Below are positions 19,186 through 28,838 of a stretch of DNA of 64,000 nucleotides, in pieces. Within the stretch, counting starts at the first letter, position 1; every line of letters begins with the position of its first letter. This DNA comes from Candidatus Arcticimaribacter forsetii (GTDB lineage: Bacteria; Bacteroidota; Bacteroidia; Flavobacteriales; Flavobacteriaceae): positions 1,302,001-1,366,000 of the forward strand of contig NZ_OU342399.1 in assembly GCF_910589745.1 (NCBI RefSeq), read 5' to 3'. The translations under genes and the position numbers were made by a program. The notes under the pieces were generated by a model. The model ran no database searches, was not told the DNA's origin, and worked only from the letters and a program-made list of their open reading frames with translations.

Positions 19186-21138
19186 ATGAAAAAAAAGAAA
19201 ATCAATTTAAAAGATTTAAAACCAAATTCAGAAGCACAACATTCTCACGATGATGGTCATAATCACGGTAATGGAAGTGCATTCAAAACATACATTCCTG
19301 CTATCATAAGTTTTGTTATGTTAATGGTAGGTATCGCTGTAGATTATTTTGATGCGATTCCTCAATTTCAAGGATGGATTCGAGTAGTTTGGTACACTTT
19401 AGCATATATTCCAGTTGGATTTCCTGTAATTAAAGAAGGTTGGAAAAGTCTTATAAAAGGCGATGTTTTTACCGAGTTCTTTTTAATGTCTATTGCCACC
19501 ATTGGTGCGTTTATCATTGGTGAATATCCTGAAGGTGTGGCAGTAATGCTATTTTATGCAGTAGGAGAATTATTTCAAAACGCAGCAGTTAATAGAGCAA
19601 AAGGAAATATTAAAGCCTTATTAGATGTTCGACCAAAAGAAGCCAATGTATTTCGTGATGGTGATTATGTTAGTGTGTCGCCAGAAGCTGTAAATATTGG
19701 TGAAAAAATACAAATTCGAGTAGGTGAGAAAATACCGTTAGATGGGATTTTATTATCCGAAAAAGCATCTCTAAACACCGCAGCGTTAACAGGCGAGAGC
19801 AAACCAGATTCCATTCAGAAAGAAGCAAAGGTTTACGCAGGTAGTATCAATTTAGAAAGCGTTATTGAAGTTGAGGTAACTAATAAGTTTGAAGATAGTT
19901 CTATTGCCAGAATATTAGAATTGGTTCAAAATGCTACTGCACGTAAATCTAAAACAGAATTATTCATTAGACAGTTTGCTCATATCTACACGCCAATTGT
20001 AGTATTCTTGGCTATTGGTGTTATTTTTATACCTTACTTTTTTGTAAATGATTATGTGTTTAGAGATTGGCTATATAGAGCATTAATATTCTTGGTAATC
20101 TCTTGTCCGTGCGCATTGGTAATTTCAATCCCTTTAGGATATTTTGGTGGTTTAGGTGTAGCTTCAAAGAATGGTATTTTATTTAAAGGGGCTTCATTTT
20201 TAGATGCTATGACCAAAATAAATACATTGGTAATGGATAAAACAGGGACAGTTACCAAAGGGGTCTTTAAAATCAAGGAAATAAAAACTATTGGTTGGGT
20301 TGAATCTGATTTTATGAAGTATTTAATGGCTATGGAAGAACAATCCACGCATCCAATAGCTAAAGCCATAATGGTATATAATGGAACTGAAAATAGCTAT
20401 GAAGCAAAAGAAGTTTCTGAAATTGCTGGTAAAGGATTAAAAGGTATTGTAAACGGTAAAACAGTTTTAGTTGGAAATAATGCCTTAATGACCGCTAATA
20501 ATATAAAAGTACCAAATGAAACTGAATCAATTGTAGAATCTATAGTTTTAGTTGCAATAGATAATAAGTTTGCAGGTTATGTAGTTATAGCGGATGAATT
20601 AAAAGAGGATGCAAAAGAAACAATTACAGATTTACATAAAGTAGGTATTAAAAATATTATGATGCTTTCTGGTGATAAAGATTCTATAACTCAACAAGTC
20701 GCTAAAGAGTTGAATATTGAAAATGCTAAAGGTGGTTTACTACCAGAAGATAAATTAAACGAAGTTGAATCTTTAAAGAAGAATCCTGAAAATAAAGTAG
20801 CTTTTATAGGTGATGGTATTAACGATGCACCTGTTTTAGCAGTGAGTAACGTTGGTATTGCGATGGGTGGTTTAGGTAGTGATGTAGCTATTGAAACAGC
20901 AGATGTCATCATTCAAACAGACCAACCTTCAAAAGTCGTGAGAGCGATTAAAATAAGTCGTTCCACACGAAAAATCGTTTGGCAGAATATCATTTTAGCT
21001 TTTGGTATTAAAGTCATTGTCTTGATATTAGGAGCAGGTGGTTTAGCCACAATGTGGGAAGCAGTTTTTGCAGATGTAGGAGTAGCATTATTAGCAATTT
21101 TAAATGCTGTTAGATTACAACGAATGAGATGGAGTTAG
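19186..21138 (+). CDS. P1B-2-type heavy-metal ATPase (Zn/Cd/Pb exporter, ZntA/CadA-like)
   Basis: This 650-aa inner-membrane pump starts at the ATG at 19186; a longer open frame would overlap the GDCCVxC gene. It has a His-rich N-terminus (HSHDDGHNHG) instead of an HMA domain and about eight membrane helices. The actuator motif is TGES, the transmembrane metal site is SCPC (306-309), the phosphorylation site is DKTGT (D351) and the hinge is GDGIND (542-547). The late helices carry a Lys (AFGIKVIVLI) and DVGVALLAILN. CPC plus Lys plus DxG is the signature of the P1B-2 subgroup, which exports Zn2+, Cd2+ and Pb2+ from the cytoplasm. Confidence 0.92.
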   Translation: MKKKKINLKDLKPNSEAQHSHDDGHNHGNGSAFKTYIPAIISFVMLMVGIAVDYFDAIPQFQGWIRVVWYTLAYIPVGFPVIKEGWKSLIKGDVFTEFFLMSIATIGAFIIGEYPEGVAVMLFYAVGELFQNAAVNRAKGNIKALLDVRPKEANVFRDGDYVSVSPEAVNIGEKIQIRVGEKIPLDGILLSEKASLNTAALTGESKPDSIQKEAKVYAGSINLESVIEVEVTNKFEDSSIARILELVQNATARKSKTELFIRQFAHIYTPIVVFLAIGVIFIPYFFVNDYVFRDWLYRALIFLVISCPCALVISIPLGYFGGLGVASKNGILFKGASFLDAMTKINTLVMDKTGTVTKGVFKIKEIKTIGWVESDFMKYLMAMEEQSTHPIAKAIMVYNGTENSYEAKEVSEIAGKGLKGIVNGKTVLVGNNALMTANNIKVPNETESIVESIVLVAIDNKFAGYVVIADELKEDAKETITDLHKVGIKNIMMLSGDKDSITQQVAKELNIENAKGGLLPEDKLNEVESLKKNPENKVAFIGDGINDAPVLAVSNVGIAMGGLGSDVAIETADVIIQTDQPSKVVRAIKISRSTRKIVWQNIILAFGIKVIVLILGAGGLATMWEAVFADVGVALLAILNAVRLQRMRWS

Positions 21139-21199
21139 CCATTAAACTTCTGTTAAACAAAATGAACATTTGTTAAAATTTCGTAACTTCGCAATTAAT

Positions 21200-21613
21200 A
21201 TGAAGAAGTTTTTCTATAAAATAATGTCTTTGTTAATGGCTTTCGTAGTGTTATTTTCTACGTTGTCATTTACTGTTAATATGCATTATTGTGGAGATAC
21301 TTTAGTAGAAACGGCTATTTTCCAAAAAGCTAAAGGTTGCGGTATGGAAATGGAAAAACCTTCTACTGAAGGATGTTCTATTACCAAGAAAAATTGTTGC
21401 GATGATAAACAATTAGCAATTGAAGGTCAAGACGAACTTCAATTACAAATTGACAAAATTACGTTTGAGCAACAAGTATTCATAGCTTCATTTGTTCATA
21501 CCTATATTAACCTTTTCGAAGGTTTAGATAACAATGTATCTTCTTATGAAGAATACAAACCACCACTCGTCGTCAGGCAAATCTTCAAGATTGACGAGAC
21601 GTATTTAATTTGA
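21200..21613 (+). CDS. HYC_CC_PP-type small secreted protein
   Basis: The 137-aa product (from the ATG at 21200) has a signal peptide (MKKFFYKIMSLLMAFVVLFSTLSFTV) followed by MHYCGD, a KNCCDD cluster and a C-terminal YKPPLVVRQ. These three landmarks define the flavobacterial HYC_CC_PP family, often found near cation efflux genes. It should be periplasmic or membrane-anchored at the N-terminus. The CC pair and nearby Cys residues (GCGMEMEK, GCSITKK) suggest soft-metal binding. It precedes cusA by 108 bases with no convincing terminator between. Confidence 0.75.
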   Translation: MKKFFYKIMSLLMAFVVLFSTLSFTVNMHYCGDTLVETAIFQKAKGCGMEMEKPSTEGCSITKKNCCDDKQLAIEGQDELQLQIDKITFEQQVFIASFVHTYINLFEGLDNNVSSYEEYKPPLVVRQIFKIDETYLI

Positions 21614-21721
21614 TTTTTAAACAATAGACTGTGTTATCCTATGGCTTTATGCTATGTGGATAATTTGTTGTATTCGGTGTTTTCTCAACACCAATGTCTA
21701 ACTGTTTAATAATCAAACTAT

Positions 21722-24700
21722 ATGCTTAATAAAGCAATCAAATTTCTTATAGAGAATAAACTCGTTGCAGTACTACTACTCGTTCTTTTCGTAGGATGGG
21801 GAACAGTAAATGCACCTTTCAATTGGGATACAGGATTTTTACCAAGTAACCCTGTTGCTGTAGATGCCATACCAGATATTGGAGAAAACCAACAAATTGT
21901 ATTTACAAAGTGGGATGGTCGTTCACCACAAGATATTGAAGACCAAATTACCTATCCATTAACCACATCCTTGTTAGGTATTCCTGGAGTAAAAACCATT
22001 CGTAGTTCATCTATGTTTGGCTTTTCAAGTATCTATATCATTTTTGAAGAAGACATAGAATTTTACTGGAGTAGAAGCCGTATTCTCGAAAAACTAAACT
22101 CATTACCAAGTGGTTTATTACCTGAAGGTGTTAATCCTGCTTTGGGTCCTGATGCCACAGGATTAGGTCAAATTTTTTGGTACACACTTGAAGGTCGTGA
22201 TGAAAACGGAAACGTAACTGGTGGTTGGGATTTACAAGAATTGCGAAGCATACAAGATTACTATGTGAAATATGCGCTATCATCTGCAAGTGGTGTTTCT
22301 GAAGTAGCTTCAATTGGTGGTTATGTTCAAGAATACCAAGTTGATGTTAATCCTGAATTGATGCGTCAATATAATATTGGATTACATCACGTTGTAAAAG
22401 CAGTTAAGGAAAGTAATAAAGACATTGGTGCACAAACTATTGAAATCAATAATGCAGAATATTTAGTACGTGGTTTAGGTTATGTGAAATCTATTTCAGA
22501 CATAGAAAATGCAGTAGTCACTTCCGAAGATTATACAGCAATACGAATCAAAGATATTGGAAAAGTCTTTTTAGGTCCAGTAACAAGACGTGGATTATTA
22601 GATAAAGAAGGTGCTGAAGTAGTGGGTGCTGTTGTTGTGGCTCGTTACGGAGCAAACCCAATGGAAGTAATCAATAATGTAAAAGAAAAAATTAATGAAT
22701 TAAGTGCAGGCTTACCTTCAAAAGTATTAGCAGATGGAAGAACATCACAAGTCACAATAGTTCCATTTTACGATAGAACAGAACTCATTCAAGAAACATT
22801 AGGTACACTCAATGAAGCCTTAACATTAGAGATACTAATTACCATTTTGGTTATTATCATTATGGTATTTAATCTTCGAGCTTCAATATTAATTTCTGGC
22901 TTATTGCCTGTTGCGGTTTTAATGGTGTTTATAGCAATGAAGTTCTTTGGTGTAGATGCAAACATTGTCGCTTTATCTGGTATCGCAATTGCTATTGGTA
23001 CAATGGTCGATGTTGGTGTCATACTTTCAGAAAACATTATTAGGCACTTGGATGAAGATGACGGAACAAAATCAATCAATACAGTAGTATATAATGCCAC
23101 AGCAGAAGTATCTGGTGCAATCGTAACCGCTGTAATGACAACAATAATCAGTTTCATTCCAGTCTTTACTATGATTGGCGCAGAAGGAAAATTATTTAGA
23201 CCATTAGCCTTTACAAAAACCTTTGCATTAACAGCTTCTATAATAGTAGCGTTGTTTTTAATTCCACCGTTTGCTGCATTTTTATTCAGAAAGAAAAACA
23301 TCAAAAACACTTTTAAATATGTTTTAAATGGTGTTTTAATAGCATTGGGAATCGTAGCCATAGTCTATGGATATTGGTTAGGATTAATTTTAATTGCGTT
23401 TGGGATTACAGCAGGTCTTAATCTTCAAAATAAGATAACAGACAAACAAGCGAATCTTACCAATATCATTATTTCAGCATCAGCAATAGTGTTCCTATTA
23501 GCGGAATATTGGAGACCTTTAGGAGTTGATAAAAGTATCTTCTGGAACCTCATCTTTGTTGGTGTCATTTGCTTTGGTTTATTGGGTGTTTTCTCATTGT
23601 TTATCAGGTATTATACTCGAATTTTAAAGTGGTGTTTAGATAATAAATTACTATTTCTTTCAATTCCAACTGCAATTGTCATTGCTGGTTTTTTCATTAT
23701 GAAAAACACAGGCAAAGAATTTATGCCATCGTTAAATGAAGGTTCTTTTTTATTGATGCCTACTTCTATGCCACATTCTGGTGTAGAAGAAAATAAGCGT
23801 GTTTTACAGCAGTTAGATATGGCAGTTGCCAGTATTCCTGAAATCGAAACTGTAGTTGGAAAAGCAGGTCGTACAGAATCTGCATTAGACCCAGCACCTC
23901 TATCAATGTATGAGAACATCATTCAGTATAAATCAGAATATATGCTGAATGCAGATGGAGAAAGGCAACGCTACAAAGTAAATGATGATGGTTTGTTTGA
24001 ATTAAAAGATGGTCGTACTATTTCTAATCCAAATAATTCCGAAAATGTTGCTTTTAGCACAGTTAAAAGGTCTCAACTAATTGAAGATTACGATGGTGAA
24101 TACTATCGCAATTGGCGACCAGAAATTGAATCACCAGACGATATTTGGAATGAAATTGTAAGAGTCACCAAATTACCGGGAGTTACGTCAGCACCAAAAC
24201 TACAACCCATTGAAACCCGATTGGTAATGCTTCAAACAGGAATGCGAGCACCTATGGGAATAAAGGTAAAAGGACAAGACTTAAAGCAAATTGAAGCGTT
24301 TGGCGTCCAATTAGAGAACATCATCAAGGAAGCTGAAGGTGTTAAAAAAGAAGCTGTTTTTGCAGACCGTATTGTTGGTAAACCGTATTTGTTGATTGAT
24401 ATTGATAGAGAGAAAATTGCACGTTATGGCATTTCGATACAAGATGTTCAAGATGTATTAAAAGTCGCAGTTGGTGGTATGGTATTAACACAAACGGTTG
24501 AAGGTCGTGAGCGATATGGTGTTCGTGTGCGATACCCAAGAGAATTAAGAGCAAATCCAACAGACTTACAACAAATTTATGTGCCAGTTGAAAAAGGAAG
24601 TCCTGTTCCATTAAGCGAATTGGCAACCATTCGTTACGAACAAGGGCCACAAGTCATTAAAAGTGAAGATACCTTTTTAGTAGGTTATGTACTGTTTGAT

Positions 24701-25429
24701 AAATTAGATGGTTTTGCGGAAGTAAGCGTTGTTGAAAATGCACAAGCATTGATTCAAGAAAAGATAGATTCTGGTGAGCTAATAGTACCAAAAGGCATCA
24801 ACTATGCATTCACAGGAACGTATGAAAATCAATTACGAGCAGAAAAAACACTATCTGTTGTTGTGCCATTAGCATTGGCAATCATCTTTTTAATACTGTA
24901 TTTCCAATTTCGTTCCGTTGGTACATCATTAATGGTGTTTACAGGTATTGCAGTAGCGTTTGCTGGTGGATTTGTAATGATATGGCTCTATGGTCAAGAT
25001 TGGTTTTTAAACTTCAATTTCTTTGGGGAAAATATGCGAGACTTATTTCAGATGCATCCCATTAATTTAAGTGTAGCGGTTTGGGTTGGTTTTATTGCTC
25101 TCTTCGGTATTGCAACAGATGATGGCGTAGTAATGGCAACTTATTTAACGCAAACTTTTGATAGAAATACACCAGAGAATAAAAAGGAAATTAGAGCGTC
25201 AGTTGTGGAAGCAGGAGAAAAACGAATTAGACCCTGTTTAATGACAACAGCAACTACCATATTAGCATTATTACCAATACTCACATCTACAGGGAGAGGA
25301 AGCGATATTATGATTCCAATGGCAATACCAAGTTTTGGTGGAATGCTTATAGCCTTGATAACCTTATTTGTAGTCCCAGTATTATATAGCTGGAAATCCG
25401 AAGTTCAACTTAAAAGAGCAACAAAATGA
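21722..25429 (+). CDS. cusA: CusA/CzcA-type heavy-metal efflux RND pump
   Basis: The 1,235-aa inner-membrane proton-driven pump has the RND layout: a first helix, a large porter loop with AIPDIGENQQIVFTKWDGRSPQDIEDQITYPL, a central helix bundle, a second porter loop and a final bundle. The heavy-metal (HME) family marks are VDAIPDIGENQ, SSSMFGFSSIYIIF and GIATDDGVVMATYL. Methionines around FLLMPTSMPHSG and PLSMYENII lie where CusA uses Met clusters to move Cu+ and Ag+, though exact ligand alignment was not possible by eye. It is longer than E. coli CusA (~1,050 aa) owing to an extra membrane-rich stretch (~520-640). It overlaps the outer-membrane gene by 4 bases. Confidence 0.93.
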   Translation: MLNKAIKFLIENKLVAVLLLVLFVGWGTVNAPFNWDTGFLPSNPVAVDAIPDIGENQQIVFTKWDGRSPQDIEDQITYPLTTSLLGIPGVKTIRSSSMFGFSSIYIIFEEDIEFYWSRSRILEKLNSLPSGLLPEGVNPALGPDATGLGQIFWYTLEGRDENGNVTGGWDLQELRSIQDYYVKYALSSASGVSEVASIGGYVQEYQVDVNPELMRQYNIGLHHVVKAVKESNKDIGAQTIEINNAEYLVRGLGYVKSISDIENAVVTSEDYTAIRIKDIGKVFLGPVTRRGLLDKEGAEVVGAVVVARYGANPMEVINNVKEKINELSAGLPSKVLADGRTSQVTIVPFYDRTELIQETLGTLNEALTLEILITILVIIIMVFNLRASILISGLLPVAVLMVFIAMKFFGVDANIVALSGIAIAIGTMVDVGVILSENIIRHLDEDDGTKSINTVVYNATAEVSGAIVTAVMTTIISFIPVFTMIGAEGKLFRPLAFTKTFALTASIIVALFLIPPFAAFLFRKKNIKNTFKYVLNGVLIALGIVAIVYGYWLGLILIAFGITAGLNLQNKITDKQANLTNIIISASAIVFLLAEYWRPLGVDKSIFWNLIFVGVICFGLLGVFSLFIRYYTRILKWCLDNKLLFLSIPTAIVIAGFFIMKNTGKEFMPSLNEGSFLLMPTSMPHSGVEENKRVLQQLDMAVASIPEIETVVGKAGRTESALDPAPLSMYENIIQYKSEYMLNADGERQRYKVNDDGLFELKDGRTISNPNNSENVAFSTVKRSQLIEDYDGEYYRNWRPEIESPDDIWNEIVRVTKLPGVTSAPKLQPIETRLVMLQTGMRAPMGIKVKGQDLKQIEAFGVQLENIIKEAEGVKKEAVFADRIVGKPYLLIDIDREKIARYGISIQDVQDVLKVAVGGMVLTQTVEGRERYGVRVRYPRELRANPTDLQQIYVPVEKGSPVPLSELATIRYEQGPQVIKSEDTFLVGYVLFDKLDGFAEVSVVENAQALIQEKIDSGELIVPKGINYAFTGTYENQLRAEKTLSVVVPLALAIIFLILYFQFRSVGTSLMVFTGIAVAFAGGFVMIWLYGQDWFLNFNFFGENMRDLFQMHPINLSVAVWVGFIALFGIATDDGVVMATYLTQTFDRNTPENKKEIRASVVEAGEKRIRPCLMTTATTILALLPILTSTGRGSDIMIPMAIPSFGGMLIALITLFVVPVLYSWKSEVQLKRATK

Positions 25430-26661
25430 AATACATAATAATCAATTTAAAAACAGTCTTTGTTCTTTGTTCTTTATGCTTTGTTCTTTCTGCACAAAGT
25501 CAAGAGTTAGAGACGCTTATTGATGTAGCATTAAATAACAATCCAGAAATCCAAAAATTTGAATTGCAATACAAAAGAGCTTCCGAAAAAGTAAACGAAG
25601 TCAATACCATTCCTAATACCGAATTTGGAGTAGGTTACTTTGTGAGCGAACCAGAAACACGAACAGGAGCGCAACGCTTTAAAGTATCTGCTAAACAAAT
25701 GTTACCGTGGTTTGGTACAATTACTTCACGAGAAAATTATGTCAGTTCATTAGCTGATGCAAAATATGAAGACATTGTTATTGCAAAGCGAAAATTGATG
25801 GCTTCTGTATCACAATCCTATTATAATTTATACGCCAACAAAGCGAAACAAAAGGTGCTAACAGAAAACATTAAACTATTGGAAACCTATGAGACATTAG
25901 CACTAACCTCTGTTGAGGTTGGTAAAGCATCTGCTGTAGATGTGTTGCGATTACAAATGCGTCAAAATGAAATGCAACAACTAAAAGATGTTTTAAGTCA
26001 ACAGTTTTTAGCAGAACAAACTAATTTGAATAATCTTTTGAATAGGGAAAATGATATTGCTGTTACTGTGGTAGAGAGCTTAATGATGCCTTCAGAAGAC
26101 TTTGAAATCACTACTAAAAATTTAGCATTACATCCCGAATTGTTGAAGTATGATAAACTATTTCAATCCATAGAACAATCAGAATTGTTAAACCAAAAAG
26201 AAAGTAGTCCTATGATTGGTTTTGGATTAGACTATATCAATGTTTCCGAAAGACCAGATATGAATTTCTCGGATAACGGAAAAGATATTGTGATGCCTAT
26301 GGTTTCCGTGTCAATCCCAATTTTTAATAAAAAATATAAATCTCAAACCAAGCAAAATGAGTTAGAACAGCAAGAAATAACAGCTCAAAAACAAGAACGA
26401 TTAAACACTTTGGAAACGCTTTTAAGCAAAGCGATTAATGAACGTATTTCGGCAAGAATAAGTTATGAGACTCAAACCAAGAACTTAAAACAAGCTAAAG
26501 ATGCAGAAGACATCTTAATCAAAAGTTACGAAACAGGAACGATAGATTTTAATGATGTTTTGGATATTCAGGAATTGCAACTAAAGTTTCAAATGAACCA
26601 AATAGAGTCTATTAAGGGCTACTATGTGCAAAGTACAATCATTAATTATTTAACCAATTAA
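25426..26661 (+). CDS. cusC: TolC/CusC-type outer-membrane efflux protein
   Basis: This 411-aa protein has a signal peptide (ending near LSAQSQ) and two repeats of long amphipathic helices rich in Gln, Glu and Lys, the form of outer-membrane efflux proteins that make the exit duct of tripartite pumps. The segment EFGVGYFVSEPETRTGAQRFKVSAKQMLPWFG is typical of Bacteroidota Cus-linked TolC proteins. It is slightly short for TolC proteins (~420-470 aa). Its ATG overlaps the cusA stop (ATGA), so it is translationally coupled to the pump. Confidence 0.9.
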   Translation: MKYIIINLKTVFVLCSLCFVLSAQSQELETLIDVALNNNPEIQKFELQYKRASEKVNEVNTIPNTEFGVGYFVSEPETRTGAQRFKVSAKQMLPWFGTITSRENYVSSLADAKYEDIVIAKRKLMASVSQSYYNLYANKAKQKVLTENIKLLETYETLALTSVEVGKASAVDVLRLQMRQNEMQQLKDVLSQQFLAEQTNLNNLLNRENDIAVTVVESLMMPSEDFEITTKNLALHPELLKYDKLFQSIEQSELLNQKESSPMIGFGLDYINVSERPDMNFSDNGKDIVMPMVSVSIPIFNKKYKSQTKQNELEQQEITAQKQERLNTLETLLSKAINERISARISYETQTKNLKQAKDAEDILIKSYETGTIDFNDVLDIQELQLKFQMNQIESIKGYYVQSTIINYLTN

Positions 26662-26664
26662 GCA

Positions 26665-27387
26665 ATGAACAAATTAACCTATATAACCGTATTAGTGTTT
26701 TTTACAATTGCCTTTTTGTCTTGTAGAGATAAAGAAAGTAAAACTCTTTCAACAGTAGTAAAACATTCAGGTGCTTTAAGAACAATAATGTCTGGTAATA
26801 TTCAACCCGTAATTAGTTTAGACACACTTTCAAAGATGAAAAACCTTTACGCTCTTGGTGCTGTGGATAACCTCAAGGGCGAAATTCAAATTTTTGATAG
26901 TCAACCAAGCAACAGTTTTGTGGTTGATAGTAGTTTACAGATTAAAGATTCTTACAACCTAAAAGCATCTCTATTAGTATATGCAGAAATTAAAGCGTGG
27001 GAATCTTTTGAAATAAAAAATTGTGCCACAAAAAGTGATTTAGAAGAACAAATTTTCAAGATTGCTACAGAGTACAATATAGATACAAATAAACCATTTC
27101 CTTTTTTGTTAGAGGGCAACGTCAAATCTTTAGATTGGCACGTCATCAATTGGAAAGATGGTGACACTATCCATAATCATAAAAAGCACAAAGAATCAGG
27201 TTTAAATGGAACTTTGCAGAATAAAGACGTTGAAATAATCGGATTCTATTCTACAAAACATAAAGCAATTTTCACACATCATACTACCAATATCCATATG
27301 CATTTTAAAACGGAGGATGATGCTATTGCTGGTCATATAGATGACTTATTATTAAACAATTCTATAACATTAAAACTACCAAAATAA
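26665..27387 (+). CDS. Acetolactate decarboxylase-like lipoprotein
   Basis: The 240-aa product starts with a lipoprotein signal (FFTIAFLSC), so it should be lipid-anchored outside the cytoplasm. The mature part follows the alpha-acetolactate decarboxylase fold: GALRTIMSGN, LYALGAVDNLKGEIQIFD, PFPFLLEGNVKSLDWHVINW and a C-terminal HHTTNIHMHF. In BudA enzymes the zinc is held by three His, and the HxxNxHxH pattern here fits them. An acetoin-pathway enzyme makes no sense outside the membrane in a Cus operon with no acetolactate synthase nearby. I infer the zinc-binding fold is used for metal handling. It begins 3 bases after the CusC stop and abuts the next gene. Confidence 0.8.
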   Translation: MNKLTYITVLVFFTIAFLSCRDKESKTLSTVVKHSGALRTIMSGNIQPVISLDTLSKMKNLYALGAVDNLKGEIQIFDSQPSNSFVVDSSLQIKDSYNLKASLLVYAEIKAWESFEIKNCATKSDLEEQIFKIATEYNIDTNKPFPFLLEGNVKSLDWHVINWKDGDTIHNHKKHKESGLNGTLQNKDVEIIGFYSTKHKAIFTHHTTNIHMHFKTEDDAIAGHIDDLLLNNSITLKLPK

Positions 27388-28118
27388 TGACACATACATA
27401 TAAAATAACAGGAATGACCTGTGGCAGTTGTAAAGCATCTGTAGAAAAAAGTTTAGAAAGCATTGACAATGTTACTAATGTTGAAGTTAATCTCGAAAAA
27501 GGAGAAGCTGAAGTTACAATGAGTAGCCACGTCGCTACAGAAACTCTTAAAAAAGCCTTACCTGAAAAATATACGCTTTCTGAAAAGGAAGTTAAAAATA
27601 TTTTTGCTTCTACAAGTACACCAAGTTTTGAAATGGAGCAAGAAAAAAGCAAACTACAGCAATTAAAGCCCTTACTACTAATCATCTTTTATATAGCAAC
27701 CGCAAGTGTATTATTACATTATAAAGATTGGAGTTGGAGTGCATTTATGCTCGACTTTATGGGCTTATTCTACATTGTGTTTAGCTTCTTCAAGATGTTA
27801 GATTTAAAAGGCTTCCCAGAATCTTTCAAAATGTACGACCCATTAGCAAAACGAGTTCCTGCTTATGGTTGGATTTATCCATTTATTGAAACTGCTTTGG
27901 GTTTAATGTTTTTGATGCGATTTGAAGTTAAAATTGCATTAATAGTAACACTTGTTGTATTAGGTATTACAACCATTGGTGTAACGAAAACATTATTAGA
28001 TAAAAAATCTATTAGATGTGCTTGTTTAGGTACAGCTCTGAAACTTCCTATGACAGAAGCCACTTTTATTGAGAATGCTATAATGATTGTGATGGCAGTA
28101 TTAATGCTAATAAATTAA
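27387..28118 (+). CDS. HMA domain fused to MauE/DoxX-like membrane protein
   Basis: This 243-aa protein joins an N-terminal HMA metal-binding domain (1-65, GMTCGSCKASVEKSL) to a four-helix membrane part (~88-240) resembling MauE/DoxX redox-associated proteins (DPLAKRVPAYGWIYPFIETALGLMFL). A CACLG motif on a loop near residue 213 (SIRCACLGTALKLPM) is typical of the MauE branch, which is linked to disulfide or thiol chemistry. The design suggests a metal chaperone tethered to a membrane thiol-redox unit. Its first base overlaps the last of the upstream gene. Substrate is not known. Confidence 0.82.
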   Translation: MTHTYKITGMTCGSCKASVEKSLESIDNVTNVEVNLEKGEAEVTMSSHVATETLKKALPEKYTLSEKEVKNIFASTSTPSFEMEQEKSKLQQLKPLLLIIFYIATASVLLHYKDWSWSAFMLDFMGLFYIVFSFFKMLDLKGFPESFKMYDPLAKRVPAYGWIYPFIETALGLMFLMRFEVKIALIVTLVVLGITTIGVTKTLLDKKSIRCACLGTALKLPMTEATFIENAIMIVMAVLMLIN

Positions 28119-28122
28119 AACA

Positions 28123-28836
28123 ATGGTAAACAGACATACAGCATTAAAAATTAGAAAAACCCATAGATATTTAGGCTTGTTTTTGGGTATTCAATTTTTG
28201 TTTTGGACTATTAGTGGTTTATACTTTAGTTGGACAGATATTGATGAAATACACGGTGACCATTTTAAAAATATGGAATATCAGCCTAAAGCATTTAACA
28301 ACCTCATTAGTCCAACACGGCTTAATGTTTCACAAGGCATCAATACTATTGAATTGAGAGATATTGATAATTCACCATACTATTGGATTAACAAAGAACA
28401 ACTATACAATGCTATCGATGGTAGTTTAAAATCTAATATAACAAAAGAAGAGGCTTTGTATATCGCAAGACTCAATATGAAAAATGGCTTAAAGGTTGAA
28501 TCTATAGAGCAGATTAATGAAACAGGGAAACATCACGAGTATAGAGAAAAGTTATTGCCTGCTTACGTTATCTCGTATGAATTAGACGAAGCCTTAAAAG
28601 TTTATGTGTCTATAAAAGATGGAAAATTTCAGACGGTTAGACATCGAAGTTGGCGTTGGTTCGATTTTTTATGGATGACGCACACTATGGATTATGAGGG
28701 TAGAGACAACTTTAATACAGTAGTTTTAAGAGCATTCTCGTTGTTAGGCTTAATAACGGTTTTGAGTGGCTTTTTACTATGGTACACATCGTCACCATCA
28801 ATCAGAAAAATATTAAAAAAGAAAAAAAATAATTAG
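28123..28836 (+). CDS. PepSY-domain membrane protein
   Basis: The 237-aa protein has an N-terminal helix after HRYLGLFLGIQFLFWTISGLYFSW, a periplasmic PepSY-like region (~60-175, EEALYIARLNMKNGL..., VYVSIKDGKFQTVRHRSWRWFDFLWMTHTMDY) and a final helix (~200-222). This is the short form of PepSY-associated membrane proteins, often paired with metal-reductase or efflux genes. The conserved His residues (HRYLG, HRSW, MTHTMDY) could bind heme or metal. It lies 4 bases after the HMA-MauE gene and 2 before cusB, so it is part of the operon. Confidence 0.82.
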   Translation: MVNRHTALKIRKTHRYLGLFLGIQFLFWTISGLYFSWTDIDEIHGDHFKNMEYQPKAFNNLISPTRLNVSQGINTIELRDIDNSPYYWINKEQLYNAIDGSLKSNITKEEALYIARLNMKNGLKVESIEQINETGKHHEYREKLLPAYVISYELDEALKVYVSIKDGKFQTVRHRSWRWFDFLWMTHTMDYEGRDNFNTVVLRAFSLLGLITVLSGFLLWYTSSPSIRKILKKKKNN

Positions 28837-28838
28837 AG

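Noticed and set aside
21676..21692. GGTGTT/AACACC hairpin between the HYC_CC_PP gene and cusA as a terminator
   Set aside because: Six-base stem without a T run; the efflux genes on both sides look cotranscribed.
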